Counted from the stretch's first letter, positions 1 to 5,616 are shown. The stretch is 6,907 nucleotides of DNA from Planctomycetota bacterium (GCA_016200125.1 JACQFK010000405.1:1-6907), one strand, 5' to 3'. Numbers and translations: made by a program. The notes: generated by a model from the letters alone, not told the origin.

Positions 1-128
1 CCGGGGCCCCGGCGGCCCGAGCGGCCGTTGGAGACGACGACATAGCCGGCGCCCTGCAGCGCCCGGACGATCTCGGGTCCGATGCCGCGGTTCGAGCCGG
101 TGACGACGGCGATGGGAGGCTTCGTCAT
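1..128 (-). CDS. Short-chain dehydrogenase/reductase, N-terminal part (runs off left edge)
   Basis: This is a partial NAD(P)-dependent oxidoreductase of the SDR superfamily; only the first 42 residues are in the window. Translation from the ATG at 128-126 gives beta-strand residues IAVVT (6-10), then TGSNRGIG at residues 10-17, which is the classical TGxxxGxG dinucleotide-binding motif. A helix (about 18-27) and a second hydrophobic strand YVVVS (29-33) followed by NGRS (34-37) complete the start of the Rossmann fold. The catalytic Ser/Tyr/Lys residues lie outside the window, so substrate and subfamily (for example FabG-like) cannot be given. No Shine-Dalgarno sequence precedes the ATG. A likely -10 element ends 10 bases upstream, suggesting an almost leaderless transcript. 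The gene follows the pilin gene on the same strand after a 45-base gap that has its own promoter candidate. Family assignment is secure; function is open. Confidence 0.85.
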   Translation of the reverse strand, partial: MTKPPIAVVTGSNRGIGPEIVRALQGAGYVVVSNGRSGRRGP

Positions 129-138
129 GGAACCCGAG

Positions 139-167
139 AGTAAAGCACGTTGCGGGGAAGGATGCAA
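139..167 (-). promoter_or_regulatory. Predicted sigma70-type promoter of the SDR gene
   Basis: On the minus strand, TTGCAT (167-162) and TTTACT (144-139) are separated by exactly 17 bases. The -10 element is preceded by TG plus one base, the extended -10 signature. The -35 element is weak (three of six matches). The start point would fall near 132, about 4 bases before the ATG at 128. This is inferred from sequence pattern only. Confidence 0.4.
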
Positions 168-173
168 CCGGCG

Positions 174-896
174 CTAGTCGAGCTTGCTCCAGTTGGCCTT
201 GAGGACGGTGTCGTTGGGCCAGTTCTTGTAGACGGGGTCGAAGCCGTTCGCGCCGGGAGGATTGGCGGTGCCCAGGCGGACGGGGGTAGTGATGGCGTTG
301 CGGAAGACCTGGTTGTTCTCGTTGAGGATGAAGGCGTACTTGCCGTACGAGGGCCCCTCGGGGAAGGAGACGAAGGCGTACTTGTTCAGGTTGTGGACGC
401 TGCCCATGTCGGGTTCTCCGCCGGTATCCTGCCGGTACGAGGACTCGGCGCCCGAGACCGTGTTGTCCAGGGTCAGCGCGGCGAACCAGTAGCCGCCCTT
501 GGCGGAGACCACTCCGAGCTGGGCGATGTCCATGTTCTCGCCCCCGGCGGTCGCCACGACGCTGTCCGCATCGGCCGTGGCGAGCGACAGTTCGATCAGA
601 CGCAGGGGCGGATCGACCGTCCCGCCCGCGTTGCCCAGGGTCGTGGCGCTGGTCATGGTGTAGAGGCCCTTGAGGTCGGCCGTCCAGTAGTCGTTGACCT
701 TGTTGGCGTCGCGGTCGTTGTGCCGGAAGTCGGCCTCGGCGACGCTGACTGTCTTGAGCGAGGTGGAGGCGTTCCGCTCGTAGGACGAGCGCTGGCTCGA
801 GATCATGCCGGGGATGGCGAGGGCGGCGATGATGCCGATGACGACGATGACGATCAGGACTTCCAGGACCGTGAATCCGCGCTGCTGCCGCTTCAT
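174..896 (-). CDS. Type IV pilin-like / pseudopilin protein with prepilin signal
   Basis: A subunit of a type IV filament (pilus or type II secretion pseudopilus), expected to be processed by prepilin peptidase and held in the inner membrane before assembly. The N-terminus MKRQQRG|FTVLEV is a textbook class III signal: a short basic leader, Gly7 before the cut, Phe8 as mature residue 1, and Glu12 as mature residue 5. A hydrophobic helix follows (about 10-30). The rest (31-240) is soluble and larger than in GspG or most major pilins. It includes an acidic stretch DRDANKVND (61-69) shaped like a calcium loop, and a YAFVSFPEG...YGKYAFILNENNQVFR region (173-199, abbreviated) recalling GspG-like/DUF2950-like pilins. 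I see no cysteines, so no C-terminal disulfide loop. Shine-Dalgarno GAGGAGG at 908-902 lies 5 bases before the ATG and supports this start. It lies 76 bases downstream of dacB. Pilin-like identity is firm; whether it is a major pilin, minor pilin or pseudopilin is unknown. Confidence 0.9.
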   Translation of the reverse strand: MKRQQRGFTVLEVLIVIVVIGIIAALAIPGMISSQRSSYERNASTSLKTVSVAEADFRHNDRDANKVNDYWTADLKGLYTMTSATTLGNAGGTVDPPLRLIELSLATADADSVVATAGGENMDIAQLGVVSAKGGYWFAALTLDNTVSGAESSYRQDTGGEPDMGSVHNLNKYAFVSFPEGPSYGKYAFILNENNQVFRNAITTPVRLGTANPPGANGFDPVYKNWPNDTVLKANWSKLD

Positions 897-901
897 CGTC
901 G

Positions 902-908
902 CCTCCTC
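902..908 (-). promoter_or_regulatory. Ribosome binding site of the pilin gene
   Basis: GAGGAGG on the minus strand, 5 bases before the ATG at 896. It is a near-perfect Shine-Dalgarno match and fixes the start of the pilin-like gene. It contrasts with the SDR and dacB starts, which lack one. Confidence 0.75.
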
Positions 909-923
909 ACCCCCGGTATCCGA

Positions 924-955
924 AGTCTAGCACCCCCCGGACCGGCGACCCGCAA
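924..955 (-). promoter_or_regulatory. Possible promoter of the pilin gene (extended -10)
   Basis: Minus-strand TGCTAGACT (932-924) matches an extended -10 element (TGn plus TAGACT, four of six). The best upstream hexamer, TTGCGG (955-950), is 20 bases away, which is longer than ideal, so the -10 carries most of the case. It would give the pilin its own transcript with a leader of about 20 bases containing the Shine-Dalgarno site, independent of dacB upstream. Confidence 0.35.
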
Positions 956-972
956 AATGTGAATCCTCCGGC

Positions 973-2409
973 TCAGTCCCCTTTGTGGCGGGCGAGGATC
1001 TCGCAGAGGCGGTCCTCAATCTGGTCGGCGAGGCCCATCTTGACCTGCTCCCCCGCGTTGCTGAGGATCGAGAACACGAAGGTGTCGCCCCCCGCGGACT
1101 CGACGTAGCCCGACAGCGTGGAGACGCCCCCGATGTGGCCGGTCTTGGCGCGGATCCGGCCCTTGAGATCGGGCGCGAGCAGGCGGTTCTTGAGGGTGCC
1201 TTTCTTGTCGCCGTTCGAGGGGAGCGAGTCGATGAAAACCTTTCCCTGCTTGTGCTGGCGCATGTAGATCAGCAGCTTGACGATCTGGGAGGGGGTCGCC
1301 CGGTTCTCCCGCGTGAGGCCCGAGCCGTCCGCTTGAGAGACCTCCTCGAGGCCGGCGTCCTTCGTCAGGAACTCGCGCACCGCCTCGATCGCGTTCTCGG
1401 TGGTGCCCCTGCCCTTGGTCTTCCAGGCGAGGGTCCGGAAGATCATCTCGGCGTAGAAGTTCTGGCTGGGATGGTTGCAGGCCGTCAGCGTGGCGGGCAG
1501 GTCGCTCTCCCATGATGCGAGCTCCCTGTAGCCCTTGGCCTCCTCCAGGAGCTGGGCCGACTCCTCGACGGCCCCCGCGATCTCGACGCCGCCCTGGGCG
1601 AGCGTTTCCTTCAGCACGGTGCCGAAGTAGCGGGCGGGATCGTGGACGGCGACCCAGTTGAGGTTCCGTCCGGCCACCTCCCCGCGGAGGGTGATCGTTG
1701 AGTTCTCCGCGCCGCGGGAGATGCTGTAGGTGCTCCGCGCGGCCTTGGCGGCGCTCTTCGTCTGGTTCAGGACGGTGATGAAGGCCGTGTCCGGGGAGAG
1801 GGAGACCTTGCAGGGCTGGCCCTCCGCCGCGGGGGCGACCCGCAGGTCGACGCAGTTGTCGTTCAGCGACAGCGCCCCGAAGGGCGCCGCCCACCAGTTC
1901 CAGAGGTCGTAGGACTTCCAGCCGGGATGGAGGTGGACGTCGTCGAAGATGCCGGTGTGGAGGACGAGGCGGCCCGCCCGGGTGACGCCGGCCGCCTTGA
2001 TCTTCCCGGCCCACTCCTTGAAGATCGCCGTGGGGTCGTCGTCGTGGAAGCGGCAGCTGAGGTTCGGGTCGCCTCCCGCGAACACGTGGAGGTCGTCCCC
2101 GATCACTCCCACAGAGGTGCGGAACTTGAAGTCGGCGCCCAGGCGGCAGAGGGCCGCGGAGGTGGTGAGGAGCTTGGTGTTGGAGGCGAGGAGAAGGGGC
2201 TCGTTCTCGTTCATTCCGTAGACGGCGTGGCCCGCCTTGACGGAGTAGATCACGATGCCGACCTTGGCGCCCTTGATCTTGAGGCCCTGCGCGGCGGCGT
2301 CCAGCTGGTCGTGGAGGCCTTTCTCCTGCTCGAGGCCGGCGACGGGAGGAATCGAGACCGCGGCCAGCAGGAGAGTGGCGAGGCGGTTCAGGCGGATCAC
2401 GGTCGTCAC
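973..2409 (-). CDS. dacB: D-alanyl-D-alanine carboxypeptidase/endopeptidase (PBP4, peptidase S13)
   Basis: A low-molecular-mass penicillin-binding protein that removes terminal D-Ala from, or cuts cross-links in, periplasmic peptidoglycan. All S13 active-site motifs are present: SxxK as S76-N-T-K79 (in LLLASNTKLL), SxN as S181-L-N183, and KTG at 422-424 (RAKTGHIGG). Also visible are the family stretches HPSQNFYAE (313-321) and DGSGLTREN (361-369). The length of 478 residues is that of full-size PBP4 proteins, so the internal domains between SxxK and SxN are retained. Residues 1-25 form a signal peptide (Arg6, Arg9, then a Leu/Ala/Val core, likely cut near VAG). The start is a GTG at 2409-2407 with no Shine-Dalgarno. 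A second GTG three codons later (2400-2398) is equally possible and fits the promoter better. The gene diverges from pilB and precedes the pilin gene on the same strand. A mechanistic link to pili is speculation. Confidence 0.93.
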   Translation of the reverse strand: MTTVIRLNRLATLLLAAVSIPPVAGLEQEKGLHDQLDAAAQGLKIKGAKVGIVIYSVKAGHAVYGMNENEPLLLASNTKLLTTSAALCRLGADFKFRTSVGVIGDDLHVFAGGDPNLSCRFHDDDPTAIFKEWAGKIKAAGVTRAGRLVLHTGIFDDVHLHPGWKSYDLWNWWAAPFGALSLNDNCVDLRVAPAAEGQPCKVSLSPDTAFITVLNQTKSAAKAARSTYSISRGAENSTITLRGEVAGRNLNWVAVHDPARYFGTVLKETLAQGGVEIAGAVEESAQLLEEAKGYRELASWESDLPATLTACNHPSQNFYAEMIFRTLAWKTKGRGTTENAIEAVREFLTKDAGLEEVSQADGSGLTRENRATPSQIVKLLIYMRQHKQGKVFIDSLPSNGDKKGTLKNRLLAPDLKGRIRAKTGHIGGVSTLSGYVESAGGDTFVFSILSNAGEQVKMGLADQIEDRLCEILARHKGD

Positions 2410-2420
2410 TATAATAACAC
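2404..2420 (-). promoter_or_regulatory. Possible extended -10 promoter of dacB
   Basis: On the minus strand, TG-T-TATTAT is read from 2419 to 2411. The hexamer 2416-2411 matches TATAAT at five of six positions and has the extended TGn. I see no good -35 at 16-18 bases. The predicted start point, near 2404, lies inside the annotated first GTG codon region and 4 bases before the second GTG (2400-2398). If used, translation would begin at the second GTG on a near-leaderless message. Confidence 0.4.
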
Positions 2421-2438
2421 CCGCGCCGTGCTTTCTAG

Positions 2439-2467
2439 TTGACGATGATCGGGGGGAGGCCTATAAA
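2439..2467 (+). promoter_or_regulatory. Strong sigma70-type promoter of pilB
   Basis: TTGACG (2439-2444) and TATAAA (2462-2467) are separated by exactly 17 bases, each hexamer matching consensus at five of six positions. It is the best promoter in the window. The start point would be near 2474, 3 bases before an in-frame ATG at 2477 and about 69 bases before the ATG at 2543 that has a Shine-Dalgarno. Its -35 overlaps the region where the divergent dacB promoter would have its own -35. Confidence 0.65.
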
Positions 2468-2533
2468 TGAACGATAATGGCACCGGGTGGGAGCTCAGCT
2501 CCGAAGGGCATGAAGTCGGCGCCCTCTCCGGGC

Positions 2534-2538
2534 GGAGG
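2534..2538 (+). promoter_or_regulatory. Ribosome binding site favouring the pilB start at 2543
   Basis: GGAGG 4 bases before the ATG at 2543. From this start the protein begins MGKADPGRQK and enters the conserved MshEN domain by residue 11, as family members usually do. The earlier ATG at 2477 would add 22 Gly/Pro/Ser/Lys-rich residues and has no Shine-Dalgarno, though it fits a leaderless message. Confidence 0.5.
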
Positions 2539-2542
2539 CAAC

Positions 2543-3070
2543 ATGGGTAAGGCGGATCCGGGTCGGCAGAAGCCGCTCGGCCAGGTCCTCAAGGAGATGG
2601 AACTCGTCAGCGAGGGCCAGATCCAGGAGGCCCTGGCGGTCCAGCGCAAGCAGGGCGGCGTCATCGGCGAAATCCTCGTCAACATGGGCTACGTCGCCCG
2701 CGAGGAGATCCTGCTGGCCCTCGCCGCCCAGATGGGGATGGAGGTCGTCGACCTCGACGAACTCGAGATCGACGCCGTCGTCATCAACAAGCTCCCCATG
2801 GCCATGGCCAAGTCCTACAACGTCATCCCCATCAAGTTCGAAAACGGCATCCTCACGGTCGCGATGTCCAACCCGCACGACGTGAACGTGCGGGACGACC
2901 TGCGCCACTCGCTCCACTGCGAGGTGCAGGGCGCGGTCGCGAGCGAGGAGGCGGTGACGCGGGCGCTGGAGAAGTACTACGCCCACCGCCAGGAGAACAT
3001 CGGCACGGTCCTCGACCAGATGGGCAGCGACGAGCTCAAGTTCGAGGAGCTGAAGGACCAGAAGAACGCG
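2543..3070 (+). CDS. pilB: PilB N-terminal fragment: MshEN-type regulatory domain
   Basis: This is the 5' half of the broken assembly ATPase. Counting from the ATG at 2543, it has about 176 meaningful residues. Two tandem MshEN-like motifs are visible: PLGQVLKEM...IQEALAVQ (11-34) and VIGEILVNMGYVAREEILLALAAQ (40-63, abbreviated). A GMEVVDLDELEID strand-helix region (65-77) and a hydrophobic ENGILTVAMSNPHDV segment (100-113) follow, typical of this domain (Pfam T2SSE_N). In many assembly ATPases MshEN binds cyclic di-GMP. Here the basic residue usually preceding LG in each motif is Pro11 and Val40, so ligand binding is doubtful. The true product cannot be a working motor without the downstream half. 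Translation in this frame continues through the ATPase region as meaningless Arg/Pro-rich sequence to 4219, so the end given is the junction and not a stop codon. Confidence 0.7.
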
Positions 3071-4061
3071 CATCAAGGTGCTGTCGAACCTGGACATCAG
3101 CGAGACGCGCCTGCCGCAGGACGGCCGCATCCTGCTGAACGTGAGCGGCCGGCCGGTCGACCTCCGCGTCTCGACGCTGCCGACGATCTTCGGCGAGTCG
3201 GTCGTCATGCGCGTCCTGGACCGCAGCGTCGTGAAGCTGGACCTGGACAACATCGGCCTCCGCGAGGAGGAGATGGGCCTCCTCAAGAAGCTCATCAACA
3301 TGCCGCACGGGATCGTGATCGTGACGGGGCCCACGGGCTCCGGCAAGACGACCACGCTCTACAGCTGCCTGAATTCGGCCAACGACATCCGCTGGAAGAT
3401 CATCACCACCGAGGACCCCGTCGAATACGACCTGGACGGCATCATCCAGTGCCAGGTGAACGAGGACATCAAGGTCACCTACGCGAGCCTGCTCCGGTCG
3501 ATCCTGCGCCAGGACCCGGACACGATCCTGGTCGGCGAGGTGCGCGACCTGGAGACGGCGCAGATCGCCGTCGAGGCCGCGCTGACCGGCCACCTGGTCT
3601 TCTCCACGCTGCACACGAACGACGCCCCCAGCGCGATCACCCGTCTCCTGGACCTGGGGGTGGAGCCCTTCCTCATCTGCGCCTCGATGGAGGCGATCGT
3701 CGCCCAGCGCCTCGTCCGCAAGATCTGCACGAAGTGCAAGACGGAGATCGCGCCGACGGAGGAGATGCTGATGGAGCTCGGCCTGACGCCGAACGACGTG
3801 CGCGGAAAGAAATTCTGCTTCGGCAAGGGCTGCACGAACTGCAACAACACCGGGTACCGGGGCCGCATGGCGATCTTCGAGATGATGCTCCTGACGGACC
3901 GGGTCAAGGAGCTGATCATGAAGCAGGCTTCCACGGAGCAGCTCCGGCACATCTCCCGCGAGCAGGGCATGCGGACGCTGCGCGAATCGGGCCTCCTGGG
4001 GATTTTCGACGGCCACACGACGATCGAGGAAGTGGTCCGGGAAACGCTGTTCACGGCCTGA
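3069..4061 (+). CDS. pilB: PilB C-terminal fragment: AAA+-like ATPase core with tetracysteine zinc site
   Basis: This is the 3' half of the broken assembly ATPase. Numbering from the possible GTG start at 3078, it holds Walker A GPTGSGKT (84-91), the Asp box ITTEDPVEY (109-117), Walker B ILVGEVRD (150-157), the His box STLHTND (176-182) and a zinc-binding tetracysteine, C217-x2-C220 and C252-x2-C255. The RLPQDGRI and GRPVDLRVSTLPT stretches (11-36) come from the end of the N2 domain. The tetracysteine marks an extension ATPase (PilB/GspE) and not the retraction ATPase PilT. All catalytic boxes look intact. The GTG at 3078 has no Shine-Dalgarno and begins inside a domain, so independent translation is unlikely. 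The first codon shown (3069) is where conserved sequence resumes. The stop is TGA. Confidence 0.85.
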   Translation, partial: RIKVLSNLDISETRLPQDGRILLNVSGRPVDLRVSTLPTIFGESVVMRVLDRSVVKLDLDNIGLREEEMGLLKKLINMPHGIVIVTGPTGSGKTTTLYSCLNSANDIRWKIITTEDPVEYDLDGIIQCQVNEDIKVTYASLLRSILRQDPDTILVGEVRDLETAQIAVEAALTGHLVFSTLHTNDAPSAITRLLDLGVEPFLICASMEAIVAQRLVRKICTKCKTEIAPTEEMLMELGLTPNDVRGKKFCFGKGCTNCNNTGYRGRMAIFEMMLLTDRVKELIMKQASTEQLRHISREQGMRTLRESGLLGIFDGHTTIEEVVRETLFTA

Positions 4062-4079
4062 GTCCGGCGTCCAATCACA

Positions 4080-4118
4080 GGGGGAAGCGGGCGGGGGGGG
4101 GGCGGTTCAATAGTGAAC
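4080..4118 (+). other. G-rich tract and short palindrome upstream of the pilC promoter
   Basis: The 170-base gap after pilB holds runs of 5, 3 and 10 G at 4080-4084, 4089-4091 and 4093-4102, enough for a G-quadruplex motif on the plus strand. A 14-base interrupted palindrome GTTCA-ATAG-TGAAC follows at 4105-4118, ending 18 bases before the -35. The palindrome could be a regulator site. It is too short, and has no T run, to be a terminator. Functions are inferred only. Confidence 0.35.
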
Positions 4119-4136
4119 GGCGCCGGGGCAAAAGGG

Positions 4137-4166
4137 TTGAAATCCGCCGGGGGGGCGGGATAGAAT
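4137..4166 (+). promoter_or_regulatory. Sigma70-type promoter of pilC
   Basis: TTGAAA (4137-4142) and TAGAAT (4161-4166), each matching consensus at five of six positions, lie 18 bases apart. The start point would be near 4173, giving a leader of about 59 bases. This makes pilC transcription independent of pilB, which matters because pilB is broken. Confidence 0.6.
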
Positions 4167-4221
4167 TTTACCCACGGCTGGGGGTTCTCCATCCCCTACG
4201 GGCGGGGCGTAGCTCTTAGGT

Positions 4222-4227
4222 AGGAGG
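4222..4227 (+). promoter_or_regulatory. Ribosome binding site of pilC
   Basis: AGGAGG 4 bases before the ATG at 4232; a consensus Shine-Dalgarno that supports the chosen pilC start. Confidence 0.75.
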
Positions 4228-4231
4228 CTGT

Positions 4232-5560
4232 ATGCCCACTTTCACCGTCGAGGCGATGGATGGCAAGGGTAAGCGCATCAAGACCGACATTGACGCGCCG
4301 AGCGCCAACGACGCCATCGCCAAGCTGAAGTCCAAGGGCTACAAGCCCATGAACGTGAAGGAGAAGGCGGGCGCCGCTCCCGAGCCGGCTCCCACGGCCG
4401 CCGCCACCGCCACGCCGCCGCCGGGCACCCAGCGCGCCGCCGCGCCCCCGCCCGTCTCGGCCATGCCCACGGGCGGCCGGAGCGCCAAGAAGGGCCTCTT
4501 CCTCGCCGGCCGCGTCAAGCACAAGCAGCTCACCCAGTTCACCCAGCAGCTGTCGGTGCTCATGGACGCCGGCCTGCCCATCGTCCGCAGCCTCAAGATC
4601 CTGGGCAACCAGCAGAAGCCCGGCCTCCTCAAGAACATCGTCATCGAGGTCTCCGAGGACGTCGAGACCGGCTCCTCCTTCTCCGAGGCGCTGGCCAAGC
4701 ACCCGAAGACCTTCGACAAGCTCTACGTCAACATGGTGAAGGCCGGCGAGGCCGGCGGCGTGCTCGACGTGATCCTCCAGCGCCTCGCGAGCTTCATGGA
4801 GCGCATGGAGGCCTTGAAGCGCAAGATCATCGGCGCGTCGATCTATCCGGCCGTCGTCATCACGATCGCCATCGCCGTCGTGCTCGCGATCATGACCTTC
4901 ATCGTCCCGAAGTTCCAGGACGTGTTCCGGCAGGTCAAGGTCCCGATGCCCGGCCTGACGCTCATGCTGATGGGCATCTCGGACTTCATCAAGTCCACGA
5001 TCGGCCTGGCCTGCATCTTCGGCATCCCGGTGGTCTCCTTGATCCTGATCAAGTTCTGGGGACGGACCAAGGGCGGGCGCATCACGATCGACCGGCTCAA
5101 GCTGAACGCGCCCCTCATCGGGCCCATCATCAAGAAGTCCGTGATCTCGCGCTTCTGCCGCACGCTGGGCACGCTGCTCCAGTCGGGCGTGCCGATCCTC
5201 GAGGCCCTGGCGATCGTCAAGAACGCCACCGGCAACGAGGTGGTCTCCAACGCGATCGGCACCGTCCACGATTCGATCCGCGAAGGCGAGTCGATCGCCG
5301 AGCCCCTGGCGGCCTGCGGCGTCTTCGACGACATCGTCATCAACATGATCGACGTCGGCGAGGAGACCGGCGAACTCGACAAGATGCTCCTCAAGATCGC
5401 CGACAACTACGACGCGGAAGTGGACGCCGCGGTGAGCGCGCTCATGAGCGTCATGGAACCGATCCTGATCGTGGGCCTGGGCTTCACGGTCGGCTTCATC
5501 GTCGTCGCCCTGTTCCTCCCGCTGATCAGCCTGCTCGAAGGCATCGGGCAGAAGAGATAA
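4232..5560 (+). CDS. pilC: Type IV pilus inner-membrane platform protein PilC (GspF family)
   Basis: The polytopic inner-membrane platform that couples the assembly ATPase to pilin insertion. Residues 1-44 form the short N-terminal FTVEAMDGKGKRIK...AIAKLKSKGYKPMNV domain common in pilus-type members. A Pro/Ala-rich linker follows (about 47-80). Two T2SSF repeats come next, about 101-226 and 305-428, each with its signature: MVKAGEAGGVLD (168-179) and MIDVGEETGELD (372-383). Predicted membrane helices are about 206-226, 256-275 and 409-433, the usual three. The 442-residue length is slightly above the usual roughly 400 because of the linker. The start is fixed by AGGAGG. The gene lies 170 bases after the pilB stop, has its own promoter, and is followed by an intrinsic terminator, so it is probably a single-gene transcript. 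Sequence is intact throughout. A GspF (type II secretion) role cannot be excluded, but with PilB and the pilin-like gene nearby a type IV filament is the natural reading. Confidence 0.93.
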   Translation: MPTFTVEAMDGKGKRIKTDIDAPSANDAIAKLKSKGYKPMNVKEKAGAAPEPAPTAAATATPPPGTQRAAAPPPVSAMPTGGRSAKKGLFLAGRVKHKQLTQFTQQLSVLMDAGLPIVRSLKILGNQQKPGLLKNIVIEVSEDVETGSSFSEALAKHPKTFDKLYVNMVKAGEAGGVLDVILQRLASFMERMEALKRKIIGASIYPAVVITIAIAVVLAIMTFIVPKFQDVFRQVKVPMPGLTLMLMGISDFIKSTIGLACIFGIPVVSLILIKFWGRTKGGRITIDRLKLNAPLIGPIIKKSVISRFCRTLGTLLQSGVPILEALAIVKNATGNEVVSNAIGTVHDSIREGESIAEPLAACGVFDDIVINMIDVGEETGELDKMLLKIADNYDAEVDAAVSALMSVMEPILIVGLGFTVGFIVVALFLPLISLLEGIGQKR

Positions 5561-5616
5561 GAGGAGAAAGGGAAGAGCGCCGAACACGGTGATTGATCGT
5601 CCGACGGAGAGTTCAC

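Larger units (their letters stand above)
2477..4061 (+). pseudogene. pilB: Type IV pilus assembly ATPase PilB/GspE, internally deleted and frameshifted
   Basis: The cytoplasmic hexameric ATPase that powers pilus (or pseudopilus) extension from the platform protein PilC/GspF. The gene is in two frames. The 5' frame codes for the N-terminal MshEN-type domain up to ELKDQKNA (ending about 3070). The frame beginning RIKVLSNLDI at 3069 codes for the rest of the ATPase to the TGA at 4059-4061. Between them the family normally carries roughly 70-90 residues of the N2 domain, including the ASDIHFEP-type and RxRxDG-type stretches. Only about a dozen bases separate the two halves, so that segment is truly missing, not merely out of frame. 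If the change is one deletion, its length is 3n+2. The 5' frame stays open to 4219, but its product past the junction is Arg/Pro-rich nonsense. Both halves are otherwise well conserved with no further stops, so the lesion is recent or an assembly/sequencing error. The left boundary given is the earliest start; 2543 is preferred. Confidence 0.8.

Noticed and set aside
150..962. Plus-strand frame of 270 codons opposite the pilin gene
   Set aside because: It is Val/Gly/Asp-rich without motifs, overlaps the well-supported pilin gene and has no convincing ribosome site.
1016..2014. Second long minus-strand frame of 332 codons inside dacB
   Set aside because: It encodes Arg/Pro/Gly-rich nonsense in another frame of dacB, whose own frame holds SxxK, SxN and KTG.
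3062..3080. Programmed ribosomal frameshift joining the two pilB frames
   Set aside because: There is no slippery heptamer, and a frameshift could not restore the missing N2-domain residues, so the break is a deletion and not a recoding site.
3036..4016. Minus-strand frames across the PilB ATPase region
   Set aside because: Composition is typical of antisense shadows, and the plus-strand frame carries Walker A, Walker B and the tetracysteine.
3078..4061. A standalone PilT-like ATPase starting at GTG 3078
   Set aside because: It would start in mid-domain, has no Shine-Dalgarno, and carries the tetracysteine of PilB/GspE, which PilT lacks.
4105..4118. Palindrome after pilB as a terminator
   Set aside because: A 5-base-pair stem with no following T run cannot act as an intrinsic terminator; an operator-like role is more plausible.
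4375..4475. GCC/CCG-repetitive stretch as a DNA repeat
   Set aside because: It is in frame within pilC and encodes the Pro/Ala-rich linker, so coding low complexity explains it.
4196..5587. Long open frame of 463 codons on the minus strand across pilC
   Set aside because: Its translation is Asp/Glu/His/Arg-rich low-complexity sequence with no family features. It is the usual antisense shadow of a GC-rich gene, and pilC on the plus strand has clear domains.
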